A stretch of 64,000 bases of DNA, taken from the NCBI GenBank assembly GCA_028279375.1, contig JANQNW010000016.1, positions 62,001 to 126,000 on the forward strand, in the 5' to 3' direction. Source of the DNA: Phycisphaerales bacterium. Its GTDB lineage: Bacteria; Planctomycetota; Phycisphaerae; Phycisphaerales; UBA1924. This document shows, piece after piece, positions 8,836-18,976 of the stretch (position 1 is its first letter; every line of letters begins with the position of its first letter). The position numbers and the translations under genes are program-made. The notes beneath the pieces were generated by a model. The model was not told the origin of the DNA, made no database searches, and saw only the letters and a list, made by a program, of their open reading frames with translations.

Positions 8836-10017
8836 TCAGGCGTTCGCGGTCTCGAGGCTCGTCGCCCATTCGATGAGGACGTCGGCCACCTCCGGACGGG
8901 AGAACTCTGCCGGCGGGCGCTCGCCCTTGCCGAGCATTTCGCGCACCTTCGTGCCGGACAGGAAGATCTGATCGCCCTCGAGCTTCGGGAAGGTCTTCGA
9001 GCTGACCATGCCCTGTGCTCGCTTCGAGTACGCGGCGTGCTCGAACTTCAGCGGCTCGATCGCAAGATTCACCGGATCGAGCTCATCGAAGATGTTCTGG
9101 GCGTCATAGGTGCCGTAGTAGTCGCCGACACCCGCATGGTCACGACCAACGATGAAGTGCGTGCAGCCGTAGTTCTTGCGGATCAGGGCGTGCAGGATCG
9201 CCTCGCGCGGGCCGGCGTAACGCATCGCCGCAGGCATCACGGTGAGGGCGGTCCGCTCGTCAACGAAGTAATCCCGGATCAGAACCTCGTAGCAGTTCAT
9301 TCGCACATCCGCCGGAATGTCGCCGGGCTTGGTCTCGCCGACGAGCGGATGAATCAGCAGCCCGTCGCAGATCTCCTGGGCGCACTTGCACAGGTACTCA
9401 TGGGCGCGATGGATCGGATTGCGCGTCTGGAACGCGGCGACTGTTGACCAGCCGCGCTCCTGAAAGTCGGTGCGCGTCTCGGCCGGCGTTTTGCGGTGGC
9501 TGAGGAACGCCTCAGGACCATCGGGATCAACGCACATCTGGCAGACATCCACAGGGCCGGCGACGCAGATGTCGCCCTCTTCCTGCACCTGGGCGACGCC
9601 AGGGTGGGCCGAGTCGTCCGTGCGGAACACCGAGGGAATCTCCAGCGCCTTGTCGTGATCGAACGTCTCTTCGACGGTGATCACGCCCTGGAGCACGCCA
9701 TTCGGAGCGAAGAGCGCCACGCGCTCCCCGACCTTTGGCGCGTCGGCCGCGTCCACGCTCAGGAGAATCGGAATCGGCCAGATGTCGCCGGACGAGAGCT
9801 TCATGTCGTTGCAGACGCTCTTGAAGTCCGCGCTGCCCATGAATCCGGTCAGCGGACTGAAGGCGCCGATCGCGATCATCTCGAGATCGCAGGATTGCTT
9901 GGCGCTCAAGTCGATTCGGCGAAGCGTGGAGGCCTCGTCGCGAAGCGCTTCCGCGTCCGCGCCGGTCTTGACACGATTGACGAGGCTGCCGCCGTGGGGT
10001 TCGATCAGTCCGCGCAT
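8836..10017 (-). CDS. sat: Sulfate adenylyltransferase (ATP sulfurylase)
   Basis: The ATG at 10017 has AGGAGAG nine bases upstream, so I prefer it to the further upstream ATG at 10104; this gives 393 residues, the usual length of the monomeric Sat family. The nucleotide motif RNPIHRAHEYL and the GRDHAGVGDYYG block are present. It makes adenosine 5'-phosphosulfate (APS) from ATP and sulfate. There is no CysH- or AprAB-like reductase gene in the window, but there is an APS kinase (40783-41397) and three sulfotransferases, so its likely role here is PAPS supply for sulfation. It stands alone on the minus strand, divergent from gmd. Confidence 0.93.
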   Translation of the reverse strand: MRGLIEPHGGSLVNRVKTGADAEALRDEASTLRRIDLSAKQSCDLEMIAIGAFSPLTGFMGSADFKSVCNDMKLSSGDIWPIPILLSVDAADAPKVGERVALFAPNGVLQGVITVEETFDHDKALEIPSVFRTDDSAHPGVAQVQEEGDICVAGPVDVCQMCVDPDGPEAFLSHRKTPAETRTDFQERGWSTVAAFQTRNPIHRAHEYLCKCAQEICDGLLIHPLVGETKPGDIPADVRMNCYEVLIRDYFVDERTALTVMPAAMRYAGPREAILHALIRKNYGCTHFIVGRDHAGVGDYYGTYDAQNIFDELDPVNLAIEPLKFEHAAYSKRAQGMVSSKTFPKLEGDQIFLSGTKVREMLGKGERPPAEFSRPEVADVLIEWATSLETANA

Positions 10018-10347
10018 ATCCGCTATCTCTCCTGGTGTATCAGTGCCCCGAGGGGGCGTCCGTGGGCCCGGCGCTGCGCGCTGGGTCCGAGTCTCGAGTT
10101 TCATCGGTCGATTGAGCGCTGAACTCCGGACGTCCTGCCGGTGGGTCGCGTCGTGCTCCTGAGTGAAGCCAGCCCATCGAGTCGCCGATCACAGCGACGG
10201 ACGTCGTCCGAGGCTGGGCGGGGATCGTAGCAATCAAAGCGTCCGGGCGTCGAGCCGCTAGACTCTGGCGTTCCGGGGTTCGGGGTGGATCTGACCCCTC
10301 GGTTCAACAGGTGGGCCGGCCATTTCGGGCCGGAGGGAGCGATAGTC
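10018..10347. other. Divergent intergenic region between sat and gmd
   Basis: About 330 bases between two divergent starts. I see no convincing coding sequence: the frame that extends sat upstream to 10104 has no ribosome binding site and encodes an arginine/proline-rich stretch. It should hold promoters in both directions; I could not pick clear -35/-10 boxes. A short hairpin lies directly before the gmd ribosome binding site (listed separately). Confidence 0.5.
10316..10338 (+). promoter_or_regulatory. Hairpin abutting the gmd ribosome binding site
   Basis: CCGGCC (10316-10321) and GGCCGG (10328-10333) form a perfect 6-base-pair stem with a 6-base loop. The right arm runs straight into the GGAGGGAG ribosome binding site of gmd, sharing its first two Gs. 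It could lower translation of gmd by hiding the site. Such GC-rich hairpins arise by chance in GC-rich DNA, so this is only suggestive. Confidence 0.3.
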
Positions 10348-11406
10348 ATGTCGGGTTCGAAGCGGGCGCTGATCACCGGAATCACCGGCCAGGATGGAAG
10401 CTATCTGGCTGAGTTCCTTCTCAAGAAGGGCTACGAGGTCCACGGCGTCATCCGACGCTCCAGCTCCTTCAACACCCAGCGCATCGACGGGATCTACCAG
10501 GACCCGCACCTCAAGGGCGCCACCCTCAAGCTCCACTATGGCGATCTGACGGACGCTGGCGTCTGCTCGAACCTGGTCCGCAAGATCAAGCCCCACGAGG
10601 TCTACAACCTCGGCGCCCAGTCGCACGTGCGCGTCAGCTTCGACATGCCGATCTACACCGCCGAGTCGGTCGCGATGGGCGCGCTGAACATGCTCGAAGC
10701 GCTCCGAGACTACGAGCAGGAGAGCGGCGAGAAGGTGCGCTACTACCAGGCCTCTTCGAGCGAGATGTTCGGCAAGGTCGTCGAGACGCCGCAGAAGGAG
10801 ACGACGCCTTTCTATCCGCGCTCGCCCTATGCGGTCGCGAAGGTCTTCGCTCACTGGATGACCGTCAACTACCGCGAGAGCTACGGCATGCACGCTTCCT
10901 GCGGCATCCTGTTCAATCATGAAAGCCCGCGCCGAGGCGAGACATTCGTCACGCGCAAGATCACTCGCGCGGCGACGCGCATCAAGCTCGGTCTGCAGGA
11001 GAAGCTCTATCTGGGCAACCTCGATTCGAAGCGCGATTGGGGATACGCGGGCGACTACGTCGAGCAGATGTGGTTGATGCTGCAGCAGGACGAGCCGGAA
11101 GATTACGTCGTCGCGACCGGTGAGACCTACAGCGTGCGCCAGTTCCTCGAGGAGACGTTCTCCTACCTCGATCTGAACTGGGAGGACTACGTCGAGTTCG
11201 ACGAGCGCTACATGCGTCCGGCCGAGGTCGATCTGCTTCTCGGCGACGCCACGAAGGCGCATGAGAAGCTCGGCTGGAAACCAAAAGTCGGCTTCAAGGA
11301 ACTTGTGCAGATGATGGTCGACGCAGACATGGAGCTCGCCAAGCGCGAGAGGACGCTCCGCGAGGCTGGGCATGACTTGCCTGAGATGGCTGGTCACGAC
11401 CAGTAA
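10348..11406 (+). CDS. gmd: GDP-mannose 4,6-dehydratase
   Basis: ATG at 10348 with GGAGGGAG upstream gives 352 residues. The N-terminal motif [21 protein letters not shown] is diagnostic of Gmd, as are [12 protein letters not shown] and the catalytic segment [13 protein letters not shown] (Tyr about 161, Lys about 165) with [16 protein letters not shown]. It converts GDP-mannose to GDP-4-keto-6-deoxymannose. With GDP-fucose synthase at 13114-14118 it makes GDP-L-fucose; the flippase gene between them is on the other strand. Confidence 0.96.
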   Translation: MSGSKRALITGITGQDGSYLAEFLLKKGYEVHGVIRRSSSFNTQRIDGIYQDPHLKGATLKLHYGDLTDAGVCSNLVRKIKPHEVYNLGAQSHVRVSFDMPIYTAESVAMGALNMLEALRDYEQESGEKVRYYQASSSEMFGKVVETPQKETTPFYPRSPYAVAKVFAHWMTVNYRESYGMHASCGILFNHESPRRGETFVTRKITRAATRIKLGLQEKLYLGNLDSKRDWGYAGDYVEQMWLMLQQDEPEDYVVATGETYSVRQFLEETFSYLDLNWEDYVEFDERYMRPAEVDLLLGDATKAHEKLGWKPKVGFKELVQMMVDADMELAKRERTLREAGHDLPEMAGHDQ

Positions 11407-11415
11407 CTGCTCGTC

Positions 11416-13017
11416 TCAATCCGAAGATTGATTGGGCTCGCCGGACGCTGGACGCGCGAGGCATAGCAGCTTCCGCGCGGGCCGCCGAGCGATCGTCGGC
11501 GACACGTCGACGATGTCGGACAAGTCAGTGTGCAGTGCGAAGCGCGCTACAACGATCCAAAGGACGCCGCTTGCGCCGCTGATCGCGATGATACGCACCA
11601 GTGGTGTGGCGCCTGGAATCGCAGCGGCTACGAGCGCATATGCGAATCCTGTAGTTAGACCCGCAACGACTATCGCCGGGAGGACGCCCGCGAGTATGTC
11701 TGTGACTCCGACTCGCACGTGCCGCAGTGAGATCGCCGCGATGATCACGGTCGCAATCGTGATGTAGACGCTCTCACTGATCGCGATCGCCGTGGGGACA
11801 TCGATCGTCGTGGAGCCGACGAAGATGTAGGCGGCGACCGTCGCCACGATGATCACACCAGCCGCATCGATTCCGAGAAGGAGACTCCACTGGCGGAATC
11901 GACCGATGGACATGAGTACGCTCCGCGGAACGGCGGAGAGGATGGTCATAGGAAGCGCCGCGCACAGAAGCTGCACGACCGGCACGCTTCCGGCCCACTT
12001 GCCGCCCCAGATGATCTGCTCAACGTCCCGGAAGATGACGAGCAGGAGATAACTCGTCGGCGCCGAGATTAGCGTGAGGAGTCGTATCGTCCGGAGCACC
12101 GCGGCGCGTTGGCGCTTGGAGTCGCCCTGGAGACGCGAGAAGGACGGGAGCAGCGCTGTCTGGAGGTTGAGCTGGAGAAGAATGCTCACCTGCTTCGAGA
12201 TCTGGAATCCGAAGTAGTACACACCGACGACGGCGGGCGCGAGGATGACGCCAAGGCCGATATAGGGGCCCTGGTTGTAGGCGCTGGTGGCGAGCGTCCC
12301 GGCCACGATCCAGAGGCAGGTCTTAATGATTGGACCCCACCGCCGTATGGCCGCGCGGCGCTTCCATGGTTTGTCGCGAACGATGAGGTAGCCCCAGACG
12401 CCCTCGACGACGGCGCAAATGGGCATCGGTATCACAATGCCGATCGGCTCCCGCAGGATCCCGACGAACAGGACGGCCAGACCCCAGCGAAGCACGCCCA
12501 CCGTCGCGGTCATCTGCGCGAGCGCGCGGAAGCGCAGGTCGATGCTGAGCTTCGCCTGGTAGATCATCGCCGGCGTGCTGAGTGGCAGAAACGTCGCGAT
12601 CACCAGCAGCAGCGGAATCACATCCCGAGTGCCGAAGATCGCTGCGGCGACCGGCGCGAGTGAGGCCATCAGAATCGCTGAGGCGATATTGAATGTCAGC
12701 GACATCCAGAAGATCGGCCCGACGAGCGAGTCATACTCCGCCGCGCCGCGCTGAATCAGCAGGCGCCGCGCCCCGCCGTCGCGGAAGACCTGGACGAATG
12801 CGCTGAATGCGACCGCCATGGCGACGACGCCGTATTGTCCCTTGGTCAGCCATGCCCCAAGGGGGATCAGCGCGAGGAAACTCGCGGCTCTTCCGACTGC
12901 GGTGTTCAGCATGAGCCAGACCATGCCGACACCGACCTTGCGCCCCATGCCCTCAGGCTTCTGCGCCTTGTTTCCGCCTTCGAGTGGCGTCTGGTCGTGC
13001 TGTCGGGATGAGGTCAT
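11416..13017 (-). CDS. Wzx-type polysaccharide flippase (MOP/PST family)
   Basis: A 533-residue protein made largely of hydrophobic helices, as in PST-family exporters. The opening [23 protein letters not shown] and the following [15 protein letters not shown] block are typical of this family's first two helices, and [14 protein letters not shown] of the loop after helix 2-3. It should flip undecaprenyl-linked repeat units across the inner membrane. It is convergent with gmd (9-base gap) and divergent from the GDP-fucose synthase gene. A Wzy-type polymerase lies at 34088-35482. Confidence 0.87.
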   Translation of the reverse strand: MTSSRQHDQTPLEGGNKAQKPEGMGRKVGVGMVWLMLNTAVGRAASFLALIPLGAWLTKGQYGVVAMAVAFSAFVQVFRDGGARRLLIQRGAAEYDSLVGPIFWMSLTFNIASAILMASLAPVAAAIFGTRDVIPLLLVIATFLPLSTPAMIYQAKLSIDLRFRALAQMTATVGVLRWGLAVLFVGILREPIGIVIPMPICAVVEGVWGYLIVRDKPWKRRAAIRRWGPIIKTCLWIVAGTLATSAYNQGPYIGLGVILAPAVVGVYYFGFQISKQVSILLQLNLQTALLPSFSRLQGDSKRQRAAVLRTIRLLTLISAPTSYLLLVIFRDVEQIIWGGKWAGSVPVVQLLCAALPMTILSAVPRSVLMSIGRFRQWSLLLGIDAAGVIIVATVAAYIFVGSTTIDVPTAIAISESVYITIATVIIAAISLRHVRVGVTDILAGVLPAIVVAGLTTGFAYALVAAAIPGATPLVRIIAISGASGVLWIVVARFALHTDLSDIVDVSPTIARRPARKLLCLARPASGEPNQSSD

Positions 13018-13113
13018 TGGGCGGTCATGCTATCGGTTGAAGGCGTCGCTAGACTCCCGGTTCTTCGGCGATCAGGCGCCGACTCAGCGAGACGAGAGAA
13101 GGGATTTCGTGTG

Positions 13114-14118
13114 ATGGACCTCTCCGACAAGCGCGTGATCGTGACCGGCGGCGCCGGGTTCCTCGGGAGCTTCCTCTGCCGAGGACTGCGAGAACGCGGG
13201 CTCTCCGATGACCAGGTCTTCATTCCCCGGCGCGCCGACTATGACCTCACGCAGGAGCCTTCGGTCATTCGCATGTATGACGACGCGTTCGGCGCCGAAG
13301 AGGCGGACGTCGTGATTCACATGGCGGCCGAAGTCGGCGGAATCGGCGCGAACCGCGAGAATCCCGGCCGTTTCTTCTTCGCCAACATGGCGATGGCGCT
13401 GCATCTCATCGAACACGCGCGCCTCCGCGGCATCGGCATGCCGGGATCGGGCGGGAAGTTCGTCCAGCTCGGGACAATCTGCGCCTATCCGAAGTTCACA
13501 CCGGTCCCGTTCCAGGAGGAGGAGCTCTGGAACGGCTATCCGGAGGAGACGAACGCGCCGTATGGCGTGGCCAAGAAGGCGGCGTGGCAGATGCTGGACG
13601 CATACAAGCTCCAGTACGACATGTGCTCTTCTTTCGTTCTTCCGGTGAATCTCTACGGCCCGAATGACAACTTCGATCTGCATTCGAGCCACGTGATTCC
13701 GGCGCTTATTCGCAAGTGCGTCGAGGCAAAGGACGCCGGCGCTGATCACATCGAATGCTGGGGCACGGGCTCGGCCAGCCGCGAGTTTCTCTACGTCGAG
13801 GACGCCGCCGAGGGCATCCTTCGAGCGACCGAGGAGATGGACGAGCCCACGCCGATCAATCTCGGGGCCAGTCATGAGATCACCATCAAGGATCTCGTCG
13901 AACTCATCGTCGATCTCACGGGATTTGAAGGCGAGATCCGCTGGGATCCGACGAAGCCAGATGGCCAGCCGCGCCGATGTCTCGACACTTCGAGAGCGAA
14001 GGACCTCCTTGGCTGGAAGGCAGGCACGCAACTGCGCGAGGGACTTCGCGCGACGATCGATTGGTGGGTCGAGCATGGAGACGCGGTCGTAAAGGCCGAA
14101 GCGCATGGAGGCGCTTGA
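13114..14118 (+). CDS. fcl: GDP-L-fucose synthase
   Basis: An extended SDR of 334 residues from ATG 13114 (GTG at 13111 is an alternative). It has the NADP motif [15 protein letters not shown], the [16 protein letters not shown] block diagnostic of GDP-fucose synthases, and [14 protein letters not shown] with catalytic Tyr and Lys, then [11 protein letters not shown]. It epimerises and reduces the product of Gmd to GDP-L-fucose. The glycosyltransferase gene that follows starts immediately after its stop codon. Confidence 0.94.
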   Translation: MDLSDKRVIVTGGAGFLGSFLCRGLRERGLSDDQVFIPRRADYDLTQEPSVIRMYDDAFGAEEADVVIHMAAEVGGIGANRENPGRFFFANMAMALHLIEHARLRGIGMPGSGGKFVQLGTICAYPKFTPVPFQEEELWNGYPEETNAPYGVAKKAAWQMLDAYKLQYDMCSSFVLPVNLYGPNDNFDLHSSHVIPALIRKCVEAKDAGADHIECWGTGSASREFLYVEDAAEGILRATEEMDEPTPINLGASHEITIKDLVELIVDLTGFEGEIRWDPTKPDGQPRRCLDTSRAKDLLGWKAGTQLREGLRATIDWWVEHGDAVVKAEAHGGA

Positions 14119-15348
14119 TTGCGCGTACTGATCGTCAACCAATTCTTCGAGCCAGACCCGGCGGCGACGGCGCAGGCGGCCGCGCATCTCGGCCGAAGGC
14201 TGATCGAGCGCGGGCACGAGGTCGATGTGCTCGCCAGCCGCTATTCGCACATCCTTGAGGGGAAGACGCTGCCCGGAATCGAAGAGATCGATGGCATGCG
14301 GGTCCGCCGCGTCGGCGGCACGAACTTCGGGCGTTCCAATCTCGCTGGACGAATCATCGACACAGCGACGTTCTATGTGGCTCTCGCGTCACGCGCGGTC
14401 TTCTCTCGCCGGCCTGACGCGTTTCTGGTCATGTCGAGCCCGCCGATGATTGAGACCGTCGCCCCGGCCGTGCGCTTCCTGCGCCGCACGTGGAGTGGCT
14501 GCTGGCTCATGGACATGAATCCTGACATCACTGTCGAGATGGGTGTTCTGTCCCGGCGAAACCCGCTCATGTGGTGTTGTCGGTTTCTTGGTGTGCATGC
14601 GATGCGCCACATGTCACGCGTCATCGCGATCGGGCCGTGCATGGCGGGCCGGGTCGCCGAGAGAGGCGTGCGGAGAGAGCGCATCTCATTTGTGGAGACC
14701 GGTTGTGATCCGGATGAGATGCCGCCAATGGAGCATGCCCGGAATCAATGGAGAGAAGAGCAGGGGATCGATGTTGAGCGCGTCGTCTTCATGTACTCCG
14801 GCAATATGGGCATCGGTCATCCGCTCGAGGACTTTCTCGAGGCGTACGACACGTTGGCAAGCGGCGAGGCCGATCCGGGATTCGATCTCTACATGATCGG
14901 CGGCGGCAATCGAAAGCGCGAGGTGGAGCAGTTCATTGAATCCGAGAAGCCGGATCATCTCCTACTGCTTCCTTATCAGCCATTCGATGTGCTCAATCAG
15001 TCATTGAGCGCGGGCGACGTGCACCTGATCTCCCAGGCGTCGAACATGACGGGCGCATTCATTCCGAGCAAGGTTTACGGCATCATGAGCGTTGGCAGGC
15101 CGTTTATCTTCGTCGGGCCCGAAGACGCGACCGTCGGCAGGATTGCGAACGAGGGACCGTGCGGAATCGTCGTGCCCCCGGGCGACATCGAATCGCTCTG
15201 CTCCGCATTCACGCGACTGCGCGAAGACGCCGCGTTGCGCCGTGAGTTGGGCGCCAACGGCCGCAGGCTCGTTGAGACGAAGTACGCGCGGAAGGCGTGT
15301 GAGGATCGGCTGATCGACATTCTCGAAGCCGACGCGGGCAGCCGCTAG
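14119..15348 (+). CDS. Glycosyltransferase family 4 (WcaI-like)
   Basis: 409 residues starting with TTG directly after the fcl stop; GGAGG seven bases upstream supports this start. The N-terminal MRVLIVNQFFEPDPAATAQ and HEVDVLASR blocks match GT4 enzymes of the WcaI kind; the C-terminal half has the donor-binding fold with FIPSKVYGIMSVGRPFIFVG. Coupling to fcl suggests, but does not prove, that it is a fucosyltransferase. Its stop overlaps the stop of the convergent gene in a shared CTAG (15345-15348). Confidence 0.88.
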   Translation: MRVLIVNQFFEPDPAATAQAAAHLGRRLIERGHEVDVLASRYSHILEGKTLPGIEEIDGMRVRRVGGTNFGRSNLAGRIIDTATFYVALASRAVFSRRPDAFLVMSSPPMIETVAPAVRFLRRTWSGCWLMDMNPDITVEMGVLSRRNPLMWCCRFLGVHAMRHMSRVIAIGPCMAGRVAERGVRRERISFVETGCDPDEMPPMEHARNQWREEQGIDVERVVFMYSGNMGIGHPLEDFLEAYDTLASGEADPGFDLYMIGGGNRKREVEQFIESEKPDHLLLLPYQPFDVLNQSLSAGDVHLISQASNMTGAFIPSKVYGIMSVGRPFIFVGPEDATVGRIANEGPCGIVVPPGDIESLCSAFTRLREDAALRRELGANGRRLVETKYARKACEDRLIDILEADAGSR

Positions 15349-16520
15349 ATCACGTCGAGATCGCCGAGCGTAAAGGTCCAGTCCGCCTGGCTGAAAGTCG
15401 GAAGCGATTCCAATGTCGCGGGATGGCCGTAGAAGGGCATGCGCCGCTTGATCAACTTTGCGCCGTCAAGAAGACCGTTTGCGCGAAGCGCTCGCCAGTA
15501 GGGGGACGCGGTCGGCAGTGAACTGACGACTGCTGCCGCTGGTTGCTCCTTGAGATGCGCTCGTAGCGCCGAGCCGATCAAACCCTCGAGCGTGCGCAGA
15601 CCGTCGTTCGTCGGGTCGCCGATCAGATCCGCGATGACCGCCGTCTCGACCTTGGGACCCTCCACATCGCCCTTCTTCTCGTTCCGCAGGACGATGGCGC
15701 CCTTGAGATCTCCTCCGCGCACGGCTTCGTAGACGCAATATGAACGATTCGGGCATTCGAAGAAACGCCAATTCAACAGGTCCGATCCGCGACGCTTGAC
15801 GAGAGAGAAGCGCGAAGACGTTCGGCGTTCGAACTCGTCGAATCGATCATCGAATCGCTCGATGCGTCGGAGCTCGATGTCCGATTGCAAATGCCGACCT
15901 CGGAAGGCCAACTTCGCGAAGATCCTGCCGGGCGCTCGCGCAAGCCCAAGCCACCATCGATCGCCTTTCATGGACATCAGCAAGGCCGCAGGATCGATCG
16001 GACGCACGAGGATTCCCAGCGAACCGATGTGCGTGTACTTCAGGTGATCGCGATACGCGGGCTCCGCGGCGTCATTGGGCATGGCGACGACGGCTGGTCC
16101 GCCGGCATCAACTGATTCCTGCGCAACGACGCGCGTGCACTTGATAAAGGGCGTGCACAACGCGCCCTCTTCCTTCCAGACGCGCATGGGTCCACCCGGG
16201 ATGCTCGAAGAGTTCATCATCAGCCAGAGTGGGATGGTCTCGCCGCGCCGTGAGAGGTCGTAGCGGACCATGGCGCTGCTGGCGATCAACTTTCCGGAGT
16301 CCTCCTCCCGGCCGACGGCGATCATGCTCCCAGTCGGGATGTCGGCATACTGCCACCTGATGTAGTCGGCGTTGGCGATGTCCGCGTGCGGGAAGACCTC
16401 GGCATAAAGCGTCGCAAGTGACTCGGCCCCGCCTGGGCTCGTCGCGTCGAGGAGTCCGTAGCGCACGCCCTTGATCACAGGCGCTTCGGGACTGTCGATC
16501 ATCGCAGGGCTCGTCGTCAT
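15345..16520 (-). CDS. GNAT-like acyltransferase, putative
   Basis: About 391 residues from ATG 16520; the frame is open to 16589, but that start lies inside the SDR gene's 3' end. The stretch YIRWQYADIPTG and, later, VVAMPNDAAEPAYRDHLKY resemble blocks of GNAT-family proteins encoded in polysaccharide loci. I see no unmistakable acetyl-CoA motif, so the fold is tentative. It is the last gene of the minus-strand run ACP, AMP-ligase, SDR, this gene, which suggests that it transfers an acyl group from the carrier protein to a sugar amine or hydroxyl. That role is inference. Confidence 0.5.
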   Translation of the reverse strand: MTTSPAMIDSPEAPVIKGVRYGLLDATSPGGAESLATLYAEVFPHADIANADYIRWQYADIPTGSMIAVGREEDSGKLIASSAMVRYDLSRRGETIPLWLMMNSSSIPGGPMRVWKEEGALCTPFIKCTRVVAQESVDAGGPAVVAMPNDAAEPAYRDHLKYTHIGSLGILVRPIDPAALLMSMKGDRWWLGLARAPGRIFAKLAFRGRHLQSDIELRRIERFDDRFDEFERRTSSRFSLVKRRGSDLLNWRFFECPNRSYCVYEAVRGGDLKGAIVLRNEKKGDVEGPKVETAVIADLIGDPTNDGLRTLEGLIGSALRAHLKEQPAAAVVSSLPTASPYWRALRANGLLDGAKLIKRRMPFYGHPATLESLPTFSQADWTFTLGDLDVI

Positions 16521-16569
16521 CGCGCTCTGGTTGGGAATTCGCCTGTTCCTCTGTCGAGATCGGTCGAGC

Positions 16570-17328
16570 TCAGCAGGTGACGCCGCCATCGACGGTGATT
16601 TCCTGGCCCGTGATGAACGCAGCCTCGTCGGAGATCAGGAAGCGGACCGTGCCGACGACGTCCTCAGGAGTGCCGAGTCGCCCGAGGGGCGTCCTTCGGA
16701 CGATCTGATCACGCTGGCCCCCGTCAAGGCCGTGCGTCATCTCGGTCTCCAGGTAACCGGGGCAGATTGCATTGACTCGAATGCCGCGATCACCGAGCTC
16801 GCGCGCGAGGCCCTTGGTCATGCCAAGCATGCCGGCCTTGGTCGCGGCGTAGGACGCGAGCCCGTTGTAACCCCGAAGGGCGATGATCGAGCTGATGTTG
16901 ATGATCGACCCGCCCTTGTCCTTGTCCTCGGGGCTGCCGCCGATGAGATGGCGAACGAAGAGCCGCGTGAGCACGAGGGCGCCTGTCAGGTTGATCTGCA
17001 TCATCTTCTCGATGCGCGCGACGGGGAACATCGCCAGCACACCGTCAAACGCGACGCCTGCGTTGTTCACAAGCACATCGAGACGACCAAATCGCTCCGA
17101 CGAGGCCTTCATCACCGCGCTGAGCGATGCGTTGTCGCTCATATCGCCTTCGACGAAAAGGAAACGACCACCGTGCGCAGACTCCATCTCATCGCAGAAG
17201 GGGGTTCGCGTGCGCGAGAAGGTCGCGATCGAGTGGCCATCCTCGAGGAGTCGCTGGGCGACAACCATGCCGAGCCCGCGGCTGCCACCAGAAAGCAGCA
17301 CCGTTCGCGGTGATCCTGAGAGACTCAT
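16570..17328 (-). CDS. SDR-family oxidoreductase (FabG-like)
   Basis: A classical SDR of 252 residues from ATG 17328. It has the cofactor motif SGGSRGLG near the start, the NNAG motif, and the active site with Ser in ISSIIA and SYAATKAGM giving Tyr and Lys. The C-terminal segment ITVDGGVTC is typical of FabG-like enzymes. It lies between an AMP-ligase/ACP pair and a GNAT-like gene, so a 3-oxoacyl- or 3-hydroxyacyl-ACP step is plausible; a sugar substrate is the alternative. Confidence 0.87.
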   Translation of the reverse strand: MSLSGSPRTVLLSGGSRGLGMVVAQRLLEDGHSIATFSRTRTPFCDEMESAHGGRFLFVEGDMSDNASLSAVMKASSERFGRLDVLVNNAGVAFDGVLAMFPVARIEKMMQINLTGALVLTRLFVRHLIGGSPEDKDKGGSIINISSIIALRGYNGLASYAATKAGMLGMTKGLARELGDRGIRVNAICPGYLETEMTHGLDGGQRDQIVRRTPLGRLGTPEDVVGTVRFLISDEAAFITGQEITVDGGVTC

Positions 17329-17371
17329 GACGCCGCACACTCCACCTCGATCGCCTTCTGCGTTTCGCTCT

Positions 17372-18697
17372 TCAACTTCGCACGACCTTTCCTGCGATGC
17401 TCAGTCCGATTGATTCGACGACCTGCAGTTTGCGAGGGCGCTGCGGAGGCGTCAAACGACCGGCGCACGCTGCAGCGACCGCTTTGCGAACATCGTCATC
17501 ACTGGCGCCCTCATCCAGCACGATCTCACATCCAACCATCTGGCCGACGATCGAACTCGAGACCGCGAACACACGGCAGTCCGCGACTCCCCCGACACTG
17601 CGAACGACCTCCTCGACCTCCAGCGGTGAGACCTTGTTCCCACCGACGTTGATAATCTCGGATTCGCGGCCGACGAAGTAGACCCGACCCTTCCGGACCT
17701 CCACGAGATCACCAGTGGAGAACCACCCGGAGACATCTGTCTGGACCGGGCATCGATCGTCGTACCCGCTCATCCGATGCTCGGAGCGAACCAGCAGCTG
17801 CCCGTCCTCGATGCGGAGGGAGACGCCGGATTCGGGATTCGCGTCGAGGTAGGACGCCGGAAATCCTGCGAGGCCGTCGTCAACCGCCAGGATGCGTCCC
17901 ATCTCGGAGCTCGCATAGATATGGAGGATCTTCGCGCTTGGGAAAACGTTCGCGAGTCGATCGAGTATGGGTTGATCAATCGGTTCGCCACCGAGCGTGA
18001 TCTGCTCGAGTGGCGCTGTCGCGAGCTTGTCTGCGTCGCCAGTCAGCAGGATCCGCCGCCAGTAGCTCGGCGTCGCCGAGGCATATTGAACGCGACGATC
18101 AACTAGTGCATTGACGATCGAATCGACCTCGGCGTCCGCCGGGATGTGCAGCGACGCGCCGTTGAAGATCGCCTGTGAGAAGACCTGCAGCCCGGCGTAG
18201 AGATGGAGGGGATATGCGAGCAGCCAGTTCGACGCCTCGAAGCGCGTTGACACTCGGACCGGCGAGGCCAGCGAAGCCCATGTATGTCGCGCGGCTTTCG
18301 GAGCGCCCGTCGTGCCTGATGTGAAGATCGTGACGGCGCCGCTCGAACTCGGAGCGATGGTCTCGGTCAGAATGCGCACGGCGCTGGCGTCGTCGTCGTC
18401 GATCCACGCATCGAGGGCGTAGATCTCCGCTGCGCTGGTTCGTTCTTCGCCAGACCAGAACGGGCTCCCGAGAAACGCCTGGGAGCCAAGAACATCGAGC
18501 GCGGCCAGCGCCGCGACCATTTCCGGTCCATTGGGCATGAATACGCCGACGCGTCCGCGCATCTGCGCAGGCCAGGACGAGGCGAGTTCGCCTGAGCGTG
18601 CGAGCGCCTCGGTGTACGTGCGGGTCTCCGCCCCGCGCGTGACGCAGAGTCGCTGCGCATCAGCATTCGCGATTCGCTCGATCGTCTGATGCAGCAT
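17372..18697 (-). CDS. AMP-dependent acyl ligase (ANL superfamily)
   Basis: 441 residues, short for the family. The P-loop-like motif IFTSGTTGAPKAARHTW is clear, as are YASSEMGR and GWFSTGDLVEVRKGRVYFVGRE with the hinge, followed by INVGGNKVSPLEVEE. The C-terminal Lys of the adenylation site is likely in SIAGKVVRS. It should adenylate a carboxylic acid and load it on CoA or a carrier protein. An ACP gene lies 42 bases upstream on the same strand, so the ACP is the likely acceptor. Confidence 0.88.
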   Translation of the reverse strand: MLHQTIERIANADAQRLCVTRGAETRTYTEALARSGELASSWPAQMRGRVGVFMPNGPEMVAALAALDVLGSQAFLGSPFWSGEERTSAAEIYALDAWIDDDDASAVRILTETIAPSSSGAVTIFTSGTTGAPKAARHTWASLASPVRVSTRFEASNWLLAYPLHLYAGLQVFSQAIFNGASLHIPADAEVDSIVNALVDRRVQYASATPSYWRRILLTGDADKLATAPLEQITLGGEPIDQPILDRLANVFPSAKILHIYASSEMGRILAVDDGLAGFPASYLDANPESGVSLRIEDGQLLVRSEHRMSGYDDRCPVQTDVSGWFSTGDLVEVRKGRVYFVGRESEIINVGGNKVSPLEVEEVVRSVGGVADCRVFAVSSSIVGQMVGCEIVLDEGASDDDVRKAVAAACAGRLTPPQRPRKLQVVESIGLSIAGKVVRS

Positions 18698-18739
18698 GGG
18701 TCTGTCGGCCCCGGTCAGGCGTCTTCGGATGAGGCGGGA

Positions 18740-18976
18740 TCAGCCGTAGAGGTTCGAGAGGTCCCCGATAGTCCGGATATTCGGGACCATGCCCTCGGCG
18801 AAGGGGTCATTCCCGAACTCCTCCTCCAGTCGCACGACGATCTCTGCGAGGTCCAGGCTCTCCAGTCCAATCTCCGGCCCGAGGACGCTCTCCGAACTCA
18901 GCGCGGGCGGCGTCGCGCCCTTGTTCGCATATACGTTCTTGATCTGATCGATCACTCGGTCGAGCGTGGCGGACAT
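18740..18976 (-). CDS. Acyl carrier protein
   Basis: 78 residues. The four-helix carrier fold is indicated by LDRVIDQIKNVY at the start and the attachment site GLESLDLAE with Ser about 40 (ESL in place of the usual DSL), followed by VVRLEEEFG. A pantetheine arm on this Ser would hold the acyl group loaded by the ligase downstream. It is distinct from a housekeeping FabF-linked AcpP by its setting in a glycan region and is the first gene of the four-gene minus-strand run. Confidence 0.88.
   Translation of the reverse strand: MSATLDRVIDQIKNVYANKGATPPALSSESVLGPEIGLESLDLAEIVVRLEEEFGNDPFAEGMVPNIRTIGDLSNLYG

Noticed and set aside
10258-11397. Long open frame on the minus strand opposite gmd (379 codons)
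   Set aside because: The plus-strand frame has full Gmd motifs; the other is a by-product of high GC content and the third-base pattern.
13084-14250. Long open frame on the minus strand opposite GDP-fucose synthase (388 codons)
   Set aside because: No recognisable domain, Arg/Leu/His-rich composition; the plus-strand gene is well supported.
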